Shown here in pieces: positions 52,371-64,000 of a stretch of 64,000 nucleotides of DNA (positions within the stretch are counted from its first letter, which is position 1; each line of letters opens with the position of its first letter). The notes under the pieces were generated by a model. That model was given only the letters and a program-made list of their open reading frames with translations, did no database searches and had not been told where the DNA came from. Origin of the DNA: Zizania palustris (lineage: Eukaryota; Streptophyta; Magnoliopsida; Poales; Poaceae); the NCBI GenBank assembly GCA_019279435.1, contig JAAALK010000289.1, forward strand, positions 83,979,023 through 84,043,022, written 5' to 3'. Position numbers and translations under genes: made by a program.

Positions 52371-54292
52371 TGAGGAGCCATGCTGAATAGCGTGGGCCTC
52401 ATGGCTCCAGAGGTGATGAGTCATTGTCAACGATAGTTAAAGAGGACTGAGAAGAGTGAAGATCTGCTGTTTCATGGGCTGTTGACCAGGATTGACTCAG
52501 GTACACGGGTGGTGAGTGATTGCCGGGCTGAGAGAGCTGTGGAATTGGACCGGCCCAATCCGGGTACCTGGTGCAAAGTCGGTGGAGGCTTTGTCAGTTT
52601 CGGCGCAAAACTGACAACCGTTGATTCTGTATCGGACTGTCCAGAAGAGAAGTCGTAGTCGCTACGAAAGCTTAGCTTCCGGATAAGTCATCTGTATCTC
52701 TAGGCCCACAGTCAGTCGAGTCTGTAAAAAATCCTAATGCAGTTGAGTCTTTTCCTTTATTTTAGTGGCTGTAAAAACCCTAAGGGGCTGGTGGAATATT
52801 CTAGGTCATTGGGCAGCCTATAAATAGGGCCCCAATTCCTAGGGTTGTACACCCCTTCTAGAATTCACTTTTCAATCTATTCGGTCATTTTGCTCCCTGC
52901 GGTTTCTCTCTCCTGCTTCAGTTTGTGCGCCACCAGGTTCTTGTTTTATGCCTTGTTCATTCCTGCATTCCCTCTGTCCAGTGAGATTTTATTCCTATTG
53001 AGGTGCGTGCATTGATTTCCCTGAATCTGAACCTTCGTTTGACGTGCACAGGCATTTTATTCCTTAGCATTTGTGTCTCTGTTGCTTCTGTTCTTCACGT
53101 GAGAAGTACTAGTTCTTGCTTGTAGCAAGTAGTACTACTTCACTGTAGCAACAGTACACTAGTACTCTAGGCTTGCTTTTTTTGCGTAGCTTTTTGATCG
53201 AGTTGACAGGGCCAAAGTCCCTTTTCTGGCTGTTTCTGGTGAAGCCCCTTCTCTCTGTTCGAAGTCCCTCAGCTCCGTGAGGCAGGATTCGATCTGACAT
53301 CCTCGAGGGATTCGCTTGAACTTCGACTTCACTTTGTGTCCTGTGTTGCTAGTTTCGAAGTCCGTTTTTGTGTAGTCAGCTTGACATACTTCAACCGTCT
53401 GTGCGAAGGTATACTCCGACAGGCTTCAAAGTTGACTTCGAAGCTAGTCTCTCTAATATACTTCGCTCGACGTGTAGTCTCTGAGATCTTTCTGCTGCTG
53501 TCATTTTCGAGGGTTACAGCTTGTGAGTTCGAAGCTTGTCATTCGAAGTGTGTTTGTCACCTTCAATTTCTTGTGTGACAACTCTTACAAACTTCGTTTC
53601 AAAGTTGATCTGTGTGTGTCGAAGGTCATCACTTTAGCGATCCTTCTTCGATCTTGCTAGCTCCGAAGATAGAGTGAAGGCTTCGATTTGGTTTCTCTGT
53701 CGTGTGTCGGGCTTCGCTACTCTTTCGAAGGTTGTTATTCTGTGAGCTTGTTCGAAGCTTTCTGTTCGAAGTCTAGCCTTCGAAGTACACTGTTCGAAGC
53801 AAGCTTCGACACTGTCATACTTAGCTTCGAAGCATACTTCACTCTCAGTTGCACCCGAACTAGGATAGACAACAAACCTTCGGCACTTTCACAATAGCCT
53901 TCGGCAGACTTCGCCACTAACCTCCGAAGCAGGCCTCGACCAGCGAAGCAGGCCTCGACCTGCGAAGCAGGCTTCGACAAGTTTAGAACAGGAGACAGAT
54001 TTGAACAGTAACTTCTCATCTCACTTTATTTATACTTAGATCATCCATTGAGAAGTTTAACCTACCATGTCTTGATTATCTTTGTTTATCTACCTAGTGG
54101 CACAGCTTTGGTGTTTCTCAGTTTTTGTCATCTGTTGCTTCTAGGCTAGATATCTTTAGACTTAGGTAATTTGTTCATACTTTGCTGCTTAGTCTTTTGA
54201 GGTGTGTTGGGTATTGGGAAGAGGCCATTGATTCAAAAGAATTTTTAAGGCGCCCATTCACCCCCCCTCTGGTCGCTACTTTCGGTCCTACA
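52371..54292 (+). repeat. Copia-H 5' LTR (1922 bp)
   Basis: TGAGGAGCCATGCTG ... GGTCCTACA, beginning exactly where the copia-B LTR does. It has only one U3 module (about 52495-52570) where A, B and I have two. Inverted repeats at 52593-52615 and 52654-52666. TTCGAA-rich interior (about 53320-53960). Confidence 0.92.
52819..52826 (+). promoter_or_regulatory. TATA box of copia-H LTR
   Basis: TATAAATA in CAGCCTATAAATAGGG. Confidence 0.75.
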
Positions 54293-54294
54293 AG

Positions 54295-54306
54295 TGGTAT
54301 CAGAGC
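54295..54306 (+). other. Primer binding site of copia-H
   Basis: TGGTATCAGAGC, two bases after the LTR. Confidence 0.92.
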
Positions 54307-54357
54307 CTGGTTAGGGTTTTTCCATACCTTAACCGGTTCTAAACCCCAGTAGTGATC

Positions 54358-57104
54358 ATGACTTCTCCTGGCAAGGTCCCGTCCTTGGAAGCCTATGGCT
54401 ATAACTATTGGAAGACTCGCATGCGAGCCTATCTTATGAGCCAAGGCTCGGACATCTGGGATATATGTGTTCACGATACATTTGTTATTTTGCCAGTTGT
54501 AAGCATGGTACTCCTGGTATTATTGCCCAAAATCTGAGCAATAGTAAAGCCGTGAACATTCTCTTTTCTGGTTTAGGTCCAACTGAGTTTGAGCGTGTGA
54601 GCCATCTCTCCACTGCGAGAGAGATCTGGGCTACCCTCAAGGCACACCATGAGGGAACAGCCCAGGTCAAGGCTCGGCTCTATCAGACCTACCGGGTGAA
54701 TATGAAAACTTCACACAGAAGCCGGGTGAATCTGTTGAAGCTTTGTTTGGTCGTTTTCAATCGATCATAAACAAGCTTCGGGACAACAAGGCTGAGGGTG
54801 CTCAGTTAGTCTCAGATCACAAGCAGGCGCTCAAGGTTCTCCATACTTTGGACCCAAAGATCTGGGAGATCAAGGTATCCTCTATCGTTGAGAGCACTTC
54901 TTATGATACCTTGACCATTTCTGAGTTGTTTAGAAAGCTAAAGGCCACTGAGGTTGATATCCAGCTGAGATCAAATCTCACTGGTTCTGGATCGAAGTCC
55001 TTTGCCCTTGCTACACCTTCTGTTGATCCCACTTTAGTGAGCTGTGCTGGGTTCTCTTTGATGTCTATAACTGAGGACCAGCTTGAGTCTTCGGGAGATG
55101 ATGATTTGTGTCTGTTTAACAACCGGGTGCGTCGTGTCTATGACAAAAGGATGTTCAAAAGACACGGCACAAAATCCGGGTGCTTTGAGTGTGGTGATCC
55201 AGGACACTTCATCGCCGACTGCCCCAAGCGCAATGGACACAAGAAGGGCACCGGTGGTGGCTTCCACGACTCCGGCAAGCACGACAGCTCTTCCTTCAAC
55301 AAGGGCAAGCCGAAGACAAGATTCTTCAAGAAGGCCCTGAAGGACTACCGGCGAGAGAACAAGAAGCGCGACAAGGCCTTCTTCGCCAAGATGGAGAAGA
55401 GATACTCCAAGCAGTCCACGTCTTCTTCCTCTTCATCGAGCTCAAGCGATGAGGAGATCGTCATCAGGAAGGGGAAGGACAAGGACGATCCGGCGAGCCT
55501 CTGCTTCATGGCTTTCGGGGACAGACCAAAGAGCCACTCATACCAGCGCTGAAGATCCCGCAAGAGCTTCTGCTCAATGGCTCTTGGGGATAAGGAATAA
55601 AAGAGCTCCTCCGATGACTCTGACGACGACAACGAAAAGGTATGATCTTATGAGTGTGAAATTGTTGATTTACTTGAGAGCAATCATCAGGAGTTAAAGT
55701 ATCGGGAAAAACTGCTTAGGGGGCCAAGAAGAGGATAGATGAGTTAGAGAGTGAGCTTGCCGTAGCCAATGACAGAATTGAGAGTCTATCGTCTTCCCCT
55801 TGCTTGGGTGATAGCAGTGAGTGCCCGAAGTGTGAGGTGCTTCTGTGTGACCTGTCGACTCCGAAGTCCAGGTACACAGAAAGGGTTAATGAGAGGGACG
55901 CTTTGGCCACTGAGCTTGAAAGCGCTCAGCTGGAGCTGAAATATGCTCAAGCCACTGTCGTCGCACCCTGTGTTGGTTGCCCATCTCATCTAGCTGCCTT
56001 AGCTGAGCTAAAATCCAAGGGCGATGAGCATTTGGGTGATTTGGAGAGAGTGAGAGCTGAACTTGCACAGACTAGGCTAGAGCTTGAGACATTGTCAGTT
56101 CCACCCACTGTCTGTGAGAACTGCCTGTCTCTTAGACTTGAGTTGATCAAGCTGAAAGCCGAGAAGTCTGTCCAGGTAGATAGCGATTGTGAGACCTGCT
56201 TGTCTCAGGTGGAGGTTCTAGCTTCCTTGAGAGAGGAGCTAGCTGATTCTCAGAATGAGAACTTCTACCTCCGTTCTATCCTGAGTTGGATCAGTGCCAA
56301 AGAGCCACAGCTCGGCATGATGATCGAGCAGTTCAAGAGGCAGGATGGGTTTTGGGTAGGTTACACCTACACCAAGGCTGACTTTGAGAGTGCCATTAGC
56401 CGGGCAGTGGAGTGGAGTAAAATGACTTCTGAGCAGAGATATCCTAAGACTCACTCCACTGAGTCCTCCCAGGCTTGTCAGCCCAAGGATGGAGTGATCC
56501 ATGAACTATCCAAAGCTCCACCCAAGAAACCTATCTGGGTTCCAAAGCCCAAACACCTCCACACTCCTCTAGACTCTCTTCCTAGACCCTCTCAGCCCAA
56601 GAAGACAACACCTAACACCACTAAGCCCAAGAACCCCAAGCCTCAACCACATCCCAAGAAGCCCACCTACCATTGTGAGTACTTTCAGAGAGACGGGCAT
56701 CTTGCTGAGTTTTGCTTCAAAAGGAAGCGGGTTGAGAGAGCAGAGAGAGCTCGTGGTGATCAGGAGCAGTTCTACTAGCAGGGTGGTAGACCGCGGGTTC
56801 CTCGATGTGGGGAGAGGCTAGAGGCTAGGCCGTGTCGTGTAGGTGGTGGTAGGGGAGACGACTTTCATGCTCGTGCTCCAGATGGTGGTGTTCGTTCCAG
56901 CAGAGCTCCAGGCCATGTTGGCTACGGTCCTAGACCTCGTGGACGAGGCTTTAGGCAGAATCGAGGACCACGCTTTGAGTCGTGTTTTGTTCCGGACTCT
57001 CATTATGATTTCTTCTTTCCGTCTTTTGAGCAGATGGCTCGACACTGGTTTAGCTCTTTTGCTAAACCTGGTGCCGAACCATTTGCTCCCACTTACAGCC
57101 ACTG
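54358..57104 (+). pseudogene. gag: Copia-H Gag
   Basis: Homolog of the intact copia-B Gag. The first ATG of B is GTG here, so the second ATG (54358) starts it. One-base deletions near 54500 and 54695 shift the frame. Stops: TGA near 55551 (former CGA), TAA near 55600, TAG near 56779 (CAG in B). The first knuckle CFECGDPGHFIADC and second knuckle CEYFQRDGHLAEFC are present, the second with one Cys changed to Phe. All four CxxC pairs of the coiled coil are kept (CPKC, CVGC, CENC, CETC, 55820-56200). It ends with TGA in the same Gag/Pol junction as B. Confidence 0.9.
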
Positions 57105-57107
57105 ATT

Positions 57108-58503
57108 GTGCAGGATCGGGGACTGGAGGACGTTTGGATCATGGACTCAGGATGTTCTCATCACATGACGGGACATCGCAGATGGTTCTCCAGTCTCACT
57201 CCCCCGAGCTCCAAAGAGTACATCACATTCGGGAACAGTGGCCAAGGGAAGGTCAGTGGAATTGGCTCAATTCACATTTCAGACCATTTTTCTTTAAAGA
57301 ACGTTGCTTTGGTTAGAAACTTGAACTTCAATTTGATTTCTGTTTGGCAACATCTTGAGGATGGTTTGGAGGTGCGTTTTAAGAAGGGCAACTCTTCTGT
57401 GGTTGATTCTAGAGGGTCTTTGATTTTCCAGATTTTACCATTCGGTAAAGTTTTTCGAATTGACTTCTCTAGTTCTTTTGGCCCTTCTCGCTGCTTGATT
57501 GCTGGATCTTCTTCTGAGCTCTAGAAGTGGCATAGGAGGTTAGGTCATTTGAGTTTTGATCTGCTACTCAGGTTAAGATCTATGGACCTCATCCGAGGAT
57601 TGCCTAAGATTAAAATGGAGAAAGATCTAGTTTGTCATCCCTGTCGTCATGGGAAAATGGTTGCCGCTTCTCACTCACCTGTGACTCAGGTGATGACCTC
57701 ATATCTAGGCGAGCTCTTACATTTGGACACTGTAGGTCCAGCTCGGGTACGTTCAGTCGGTGGGAAGTGGTACGCGCTTGTCATTGTTGACGACTTTTCT
57801 CGATTCTCGTGGGTTTTCTTTTTGGAGTCTAAGGATGAAACGTTTCAGTTTGTTCATGACCTGATTTTGAAGCTGAAGAATGAGAACAATGGTCGGATGC
57901 GAGCAATTCGCTCCGACAATGGCTCTGAGTTCAAGAACTCTCATTTCGTCAGCTTCTATAGTGATCAGGGTCTGGACAATTAGATGTCTTCTCCTTACAC
58001 TCCCCCACAGAACGGCGTTGTGGAACGAAAGAACCGCACGCTAGTCGAGATGGCCAGGATGATGCTCGATGAGCACAGGTCTCCTAGGCACTTTTGGGCT
58101 GAAGCCATGAACACGGCTTGCTATCTGGCCAACCGCATTTTTCTTCGAGCTTACTTAGGTAAGACTTCGTATGAGTTGCGGTTTGGCAGACAGCCCAAGG
58201 TGAGCCACTTGCGAGCATTTGGCTGCAAGTGCTTTATGCTCAAGAAGGGAGGGCATCTGGACAAGTTTGAGTCTCGTTGCTGGGACAGTGTTTTTCTTGG
58301 TTACACTTTGCATTCTCGAGGTTTCCGTGCTTGGAACCTCGACACCCAACAGCTTGTCAAGACTTGCGAAGTTTCATTTGATGAGTACATGCCTTCTTTG
58401 ACTCCTTCTTTTGAGCTTTCTGGTGATGATTAGCTCAGAGAGTCCATCTTCGAGGAAGATGAGGATACTCCAGCTGCTGTTGAGGGTGGTCCTTCTGCAC
58501 CTC
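57108..58503 (+). pseudogene. pol: Copia-H Pol: protease and integrase
   Basis: Protease DSG (MDSGCSHHMTG), finger HRRLGHLSF with CHPCRHGK, catalytic HLDTVGP, SDNGSEF and NGVVERKN. Interrupted by TAG near 57523 (TGG in B), near 57982 (CAG in B) and near 58432 (GAG in B). Ends at the copia-I insertion in the linker (GGPSAP). The Pol frame has the same -1 relation to Gag as in copia-B. Confidence 0.88.
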
Positions 58504-60435
58504 TGTAGGACCGAAAGTAGCGACCAGAGGGGGGGGGTGAATGGGTGCCTTAAAAATTCTTTTGAATCAATGGCCTGCTCCTAATACCCAACGCACCTCA
58601 ACAGACTACGCAGCAGAAAATAAACAGAAGGCCTAAGTCTAAAGGTCTCTAACCTAGAAGCAACTGATGATAAACAGTGTAAAACTAAGGTAGTGCAACT
58701 AGGCAGATAAACAAGGTGTAACAGGCCTAAACTTATCAATGAAATGATCTAAGAATGTGTAAGATGAAAGAGAAGTTACTGTCCAAATTTGTCTCCTGTT
58801 CGGAACTGGGCGAAGCCTCCTTCGCACGTCGAGGTCTGCTTCGGAGGTTGGTGACGGAGCCTGTCCGAGATGCCGAAGGTGTCACGGTCTAGCCTAGTTC
58901 GAAGTGGCAAGTAGCGAAGTGTACTTCGAAGCGAAGTAAGACAATGCCGGAGCCTAGTTCAAAGTATGTACTTCGAAGTCAAGACTTCGAACACAGCTTC
59001 GAACCGAGAGCTTCGGATCAAGAACCTTCGAAAGAAAACTTCGAACGCAACCCACAAACAGACAACCTTCGGACAAAGATGCGAAGCCTGTCACACGAAA
59101 GAAAACTAAGTCCGAAGCCTACACTCTACCTTCGAACTGAGAAAGCTTCGGAAAGAGAACCAAAGGCTGACACGCCACAAGAAAATCAAAATGAAGTTTA
59201 TCAGAAATGACAAGCTTCGAACCCAACTTCGAAGCCTATCGAAGTGTGGACTTCGAACAGCTAGATTCGGAATATGTTGTTCGAAGTATGTGATGTTGTC
59301 CGTTCAGAAAAATACTTCGAAGCTTATCAACACAGACCGTGACCCGAAGATCGAAGATTGAGCGAAGCCTTCGAAGATGTTAAATCGAAGCCTGTCTCAC
59401 GGAGCTGAGGGGCTTCGAATAGAGAAAGACTTCGCCAGAGACACAGCCAGAAAAGGTAATAGACCCTGTCAGCTTCGATCAAAAAGCTGTGCAGTAGAAG
59501 GTGAAAAGCTGCACAGAACACTGTAGCTGCAGGGAAGTAGTACTGCTTGCAACAGCAAGAACTAGTACTACTAGACTGAAGAACACACCCAGCCGAAGCC
59601 TCCAAAGCCTCAAAAATCACGGGAAAACTTGCTATGCTAATGAAATGAAGCCTTTTAAAACCTTTGCAGATGCAGCACACAACAAAATATGGCATTTACT
59701 GCAACATTAAAAGCAAGGCATTAAACACAGGGGCAAACTCTCACTGGCGGCGCAAGCAGGGAGCAAGAGAAGAGAGAGGCAAGGCAAGAGACAAAAAGTG
59801 ACCCAATAGAGTGGATTTGATTTCAGCCAAAAGGGTTAGTCCAAACCCTAGGGATTGTGGTCCTATTTATAGGCTCCCAACACTAGGAATATTCTACCAG
59901 CCCCTTAGGGTTTTTACAGACTCAAAAATAAAGGAAAGACTCTACTGCCCTTAAGAATTTTTACAGACATGACTGACTGACTGTGGGCCTAGAGTTACAG
60001 ATGACTTATCCGGAAGCTAAGTTTTCGTAGCGACTACGGCTTCTCTTCTGGACAGTCGGATACAAGATCAACGGTTGTCAGTTTTGCGCCGAAACTGACA
60101 AAGCCTCCACCGGCTTTGCACCAGGTACCCGGATTGGGCCGGCCCGACTCCGCAGCTCTCTCAGCCCGGCAATCGCTCACCGCCCGTGTACCTGAGTCAG
60201 TCCTGGTCAACAGCCCAGTGGGTCTTCTACTGCTTCTGGCCCATGCACCCGGATTGGGCCAGCCCGACTTCGCAGCCTCCTCTGCCCGACAGTCTCTCGG
60301 TGCCCGTGTACCTGAGTCACACGCGGCCCATGAAACAGCAGATCTCCTCTCTTCTTCAGTCCTCATTGACTATCGTTAACAATGACTCATCACTTCTGGA
60401 GCCATGAGGCCCACGCTATTCAGCATGGCTCCTCA
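58504..60435 (-). repeat. Copia-I 3' LTR (1932 bp)
   Basis: Same layout as copia-B. Two U3 modules (about 60121-60195 and 60244-60318), inverted repeats at 60077-60099 and 60026-60038, TTCGAA-rich interior. Noticeably diverged from B in the interior. Confidence 0.92.
59864..59871 (-). promoter_or_regulatory. TATA box of copia-I LTR
   Basis: Reverse complement TATAAATA. Confidence 0.74.
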
Positions 60436-60449
60436 ATCTCCCCCTTGAT
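60436..60449 (-). other. Polypurine tract, copia-I
   Basis: Reverse complement ATCAAGGGGGAGAT before the LTR start. Confidence 0.8.
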
Positions 60450-61773
60450 GAGTGCATTGTCAACACTCCTCTTTTCTCGGCTCTTCAGCACCTGTGAACA
60501 AATGTGGAAACACGAAAACAAAACACAAGAAAACAAAGAAGAAAAAAAAGAAAAAAAATAAGGTAAAAAGTTTAACCCTAATGACCAAAAGCCAAACAGA
60601 AGCAAGAAGCGGTCATTATGGTTAATCAAAACATAAAAGCTCAAAATGAGTGCGATTGCAGAAATAACAAGGATATCAACAGAGTAAGAACTCCCCCTTA
60701 AACTCTGATCCCAAATTTTCTCCCCCTTGTTGACAAGTGAACTCATCAAGCACTCAAAAGAGACATAGACTCCCCCTGAAATGCAATTCCCCCTCAAAAT
60801 ATGCAGTGAATGCAACTGGGGTGCAGGTGGAGTGTAGAAAGCATGCTTCTCAGATATGATTGACTGCAGTTACAACATCTAACAGGTATAGCAAAAGAGA
60901 TACTGTCTAAGACACATGGCATGATCAGTGCAACAGATGATATCTAAAGAAAGTCATTTAGCACGCATTTTTCAGTTTTTGCAAACAAAAAGCATCACCA
61001 CATGTTCCAGTAAACAGGCAAGGTAAAACATGAGATGCAGAAGCTAGCTGATATCTACCAAGATAAGCATTGTCCAAAAACAAACTGCTTCAGCAAACTT
61101 GTTATCTTTTAAATGTTCAGGCTTTTTCATTTTCCTTTGTCATTTTTGCCAAGGGTTATTTGCATGTCAAACCTTATGCTAACCGACCAAGTCAAGCCTA
61201 GGCCAGAACTGGACCATCAGAAGCTTAAGACATTGGTCTTGGCATACACTACACTGTCCTAGTTCATACCAAGGTGCTATGGTAAGCAATCCAGAACAAT
61301 GCAATGCGACAAAACAAACCCACTTGGATCTTTTCAACTCAAGCATAAAAAGGCATGGAATTTTCGTTCATTTTTGAATTTTCATCATTTTCATAGCACA
61401 TTTCCATGTTGAAAGCATACAGATGTCCAAGTTGCATATCTGCATCTATGTGATGAACTAGCTACAAGGCATGTAACAGATAACAAAAGCACTCAGCCTA
61501 CACATGCTATTTACCGGAAGCAATGGTGATCATTTTTCACTTTTAAAGCATAAAAGCCATGCATATGACGGATATCAGACATATCATTTGAACTGAAGCA
61601 AAGCATGATCATCGACAAGTAGTCAAAAGCATGTACAAGCTAGAATAAGTAAAGCAGTTTAATCATATAACAGAAGCATCTCTAAAGTGTGATATTTGAA
61701 TATGCAAGATATGAACACACACAAAAGGACTCAAGAAAAGAGTAAAGAAGAAAGAAAACTGACGCAAAATATC
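60450..61773 (-). other. Copia-I 3' noncoding region
   Basis: Aligns throughout with 8581-9880 of copia-B. No coding frame. Repeated AGGGGGAG-type tracts close to the PPT. Confidence 0.7.
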
Positions 61774-64000
61774 CTAGAAAGGATACACAACACCCAAATC
61801 CCCTCGTAAACGCTCAAAGGTAGACTGATCTAGGGGTTTGGTGAAAATGTCAGCCAACTGATGATGGGTATCAACATGAACAAGGTCAATGACACCTTTC
61901 TCATATTGATCCCGCAAGAAGTGAAAGCGCACATCAATATGTTTGGTTTTTGAATGGAGACACGGGTTTTTCCCTACACTAATAGCACTGGTGCTGTCGC
62001 AAAACAATGGAATCCTGGTAGGAAAGAACAACCCAAAATCTCGTAGAGTGGAAATCATCCAAACCAACTGTGAGTTTTGTCCACAGAACCCATCACAAAG
62101 CCCTTCCCCAACAAAAATTGCTTTAACCGGTCATACCAAGCCCTGGGGGCTTGCTTCAACCCGTATAAAGCTTTGTGCAATTTAAAAACATGTCGAGGAA
62201 ACTTAGGGTTCTCAAAACCGGGGGGTTACCTAACATAAACCTCCTCTTCTATATACCCGTTCAGAAAAGCACTCTTAACATCCATTTGAAAAAGCTTAAA
62301 ACCCTTCGAAACGGCAAAAGCTAGAAGAATACGAATGGACTCAAGACGGGCAACAGGAGTGAAGGTTTCTTCAAAGTCAATACCTTCCTTCTGGCAATAA
62401 CCCTGGGCAACTAATCGAGCCTTGTTGCGCACCACAACCCCATCTTCACCTTGTTTGTTTTTGAATACCCACTTGGTTCCTATGGGGTTGCATCCTGGTG
62501 GCGGCTCAACTAATGTCCAAACCCGATTGCGGACAAAATTCTCAAGCTCTTCTTGCATGGCATTAATCCAATTAGAATCAGAAAGAGCATGAGAAACATC
62601 TCTGGGCTCAAAAGATGCAACAAACGCAGATTCAGCAAACACAGCAAGAGAGGCATAAGAACACAAAGTTCTCTCAGTCAGATCACCAATGATGAGCTCT
62701 GAGGGATGGTCACGCTGAACTGCTCGGGTTCCCTGGTGATCTGAAGTCACCTCACCGGAGTCAGCAGCTGGCACCTCTGGACTCGACTGAGGGGGCTCGA
62801 TCGAAGTGGAAGAAGTGATCAGAGGTCCGCCCTCATCATCAGTCGAAGTCTCAGAAGGTGTGGGCTCTGCGGGGGATGCAGAAGGCCCACCCTCATCAGC
62901 AGCTGGAGTATCCTCATCTTCCTCGAAGATGGACTCTCCGAGCTCATCATCACCAGAAAGCTCAAAAGAAGGAGTCAAAGAAGGCAAGGACTCATCAAAA
63001 GAAACCTCACAAGTCTCGACAAGCAGCTGGGATTCGAGGTTCCAAACACGGAACCCTCGAGAATGCAATGCATAACCAAGAAAAACACCATCCCAGCAAT
63101 GAGACTCAAACTTGTCCAAATGCCCTCCCTTCTTGAGCACAAAGCACTTGCAGCCAAACGCTCGCAAGTGGCTCACCTTGGGCTGTCTGCCAAACCGCAA
63201 CTCATATGATGTCTTACCAAGGTAAGCTCTAAGAAAAATGCGGTTGGCCAGATAGCAAGCCATGTTCATGGCTTCAGCCCAAAAACGCCTAGGAGTCCTG
63301 TGCTCATCGAGCATCGTCCTGGCCATCTCAACTAGCGTGCGGTTCTTTCGTTCCACAACGCTGTTCTGTGGGGGAGTGTAAGGAGAAGAAAACTGATGGT
63401 CCAGACCCTGATCACTACAGAAACTGACGAACTGAGAGTTCTTGAACGCAGAGCCATTGTCGGAGCGAAATTGCTCGCATCCGACCATTATTCTCATTCT
63501 TCAGCTTCAAAATCAGGTCATGAACAAATTGAAAAGTTTCATCCTTAGACTCCAAAAAGAAAACCCACGAGAATCGAGAAAAGTCATCAACAATCACAAG
63601 TGCATACCACTTCCCACCGACTGAGCGTACCCGAGCTGGACCAACAGTGTCCAAATGTAAAAGCTCGCCCGGATACGAAGTCATCACTTGAGTCACAGGT
63701 GAGTGAGAAGCGGCAACCATTTTCCCATGACGACAGGGATGACAAACTAGATCCTTCTCCATCTTAAGCTTGGGCAATCCTCGGATGAGGTCCATAGAGC
63801 TTAACCTGACTAGCAGATCAAAACTCAAGTGACCTAACCTCCTATGCCACTTCCAGAGCTCAGAAGAAGATCCAGCAATCAAACAACGAGAAGGGCCAAA
63901 AGAACTAGAGAAGTCAATTCGAAAAACTTTACCGAATGGTAAGATCTGACAAACCAAAGACCCTCTAGAATCAACCACAAATGAATTGCCCTTCTTAAAA
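61774..64000 (-). pseudogene. pol: Copia-I Pol: integrase, RT N-terminal half, RNase H tail
   Basis: The RNase H tail (61774-62067, VWMISTLRDFGLFF to the end) is joined directly to RT sequence (from about 62081). Compared with copia-B about 695 bp (its 10182-10876) are missing, including YVDD. Upstream, RT and integrase are open at 62226-63497; a TAA near 62226 replaces Gln of VRQPPGF. A one-base insertion near 63472 separates this from the integrase finger and core (63478-63978, HRRLGHLSF, CHPCRHGK, LLHLDTVGP). E of DNGSEF is Ala here. Confidence 0.9.

Larger units (their letters stand above)
52371..58503 (+). mobile_element. Copia-H: SIRE-like Ty1/copia element, 5' LTR, gag and first half of pol
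   Basis: Same family as copia-B. LTR 52371-54292, PBS, gag, protease and integrase, then interrupted by copia-I in the acidic linker before RT. Left TSD would be CTCAG (52366-52370). Gag and pol are interrupted by stops and frameshifts. Confidence 0.92.
58504..64000 (-). mobile_element. Copia-I: SIRE-like Ty1/copia element, 3' portion
   Basis: 3' LTR 58504-60435, PPT, 3' noncoding region, RNase H tail, RT and integrase, continuing past the window end. It is inserted in the copia-H linker; left TSD would be ACCTC (58499-58503). A deletion of about 0.7 kb relative to copia-B removes the RT catalytic centre, so the copy is non-autonomous. Confidence 0.92.

Overview
The window is plant nuclear heterochromatin made almost wholly of nested LTR retrotransposons. 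I find no host protein gene, tRNA, rRNA or CRISPR array. The plant origin rests on three things: Ty1/copia elements primed by initiator-Met tRNA (PBS TGGTATCAGAGC) with a very large Gag, as in the SIRE/Maximus lineage; Ty3/gypsy elements carrying a second RNase H domain after the first, the hallmark of the plant Tat lineage; and the depth of nesting. A large angiosperm genome, perhaps a monocot, is likely, but the species cannot be named from this sequence.

Layout, left half. Gypsy-1 (+, 1-4120, 5' part outside the window) sits in copia-A (+, 4121-6480, 3' part only). Copia-A sits in the 5' LTR of gypsy-2 (+, 6481-27950). The same LTR also carries copia-B (-, 6628-17832), a complete element with TSD ACCCC, an intact 918-residue Gag and an 861-residue Pol frame, stopped only by three TAG codons in its RNase H tail. 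Gypsy-2 sits in the gag zinc knuckle of copia-C (-). The 5' LTR of copia-C (28885-30631 plus 40979-41431) is itself split by complete gypsy-3 (-, 30632-40973, TSD AATAC).

Layout, right half. 41432-41655 looks like the 3' end of another copia-C-type element. 41656-42474 is an older gypsy fragment (gypsy-E, +) cut by copia-D (-). Copia-D is split by element F (45847-48549), a non-autonomous LTR element with no coding capacity, and by gypsy-G (+, from 49046). G is cut in its RT by copia-H (+, from 52371), and H is cut between integrase and RT by copia-I (-, from 58504 to the window end). The right chain is thus E > D > G > H > I, five levels, with the missing halves predicted outside the window.

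How the parts work. Each autonomous element supplies LTR promoter (U3 and TATA), PBS, Gag, protease, integrase, RT/RNase H and polypurine tract. Nearly all copies are dead, with the catalytic damage listed element by element. Copia-B is the youngest, its LTRs about 98-99% identical by eye. Many nonsense codons are CAG to TAG, as expected from deamination of methylated CHG sites. The most unusual protein feature is the copia Gag: a long coiled coil punctuated by four CxxC pairs, with a CCHC knuckle on each side.
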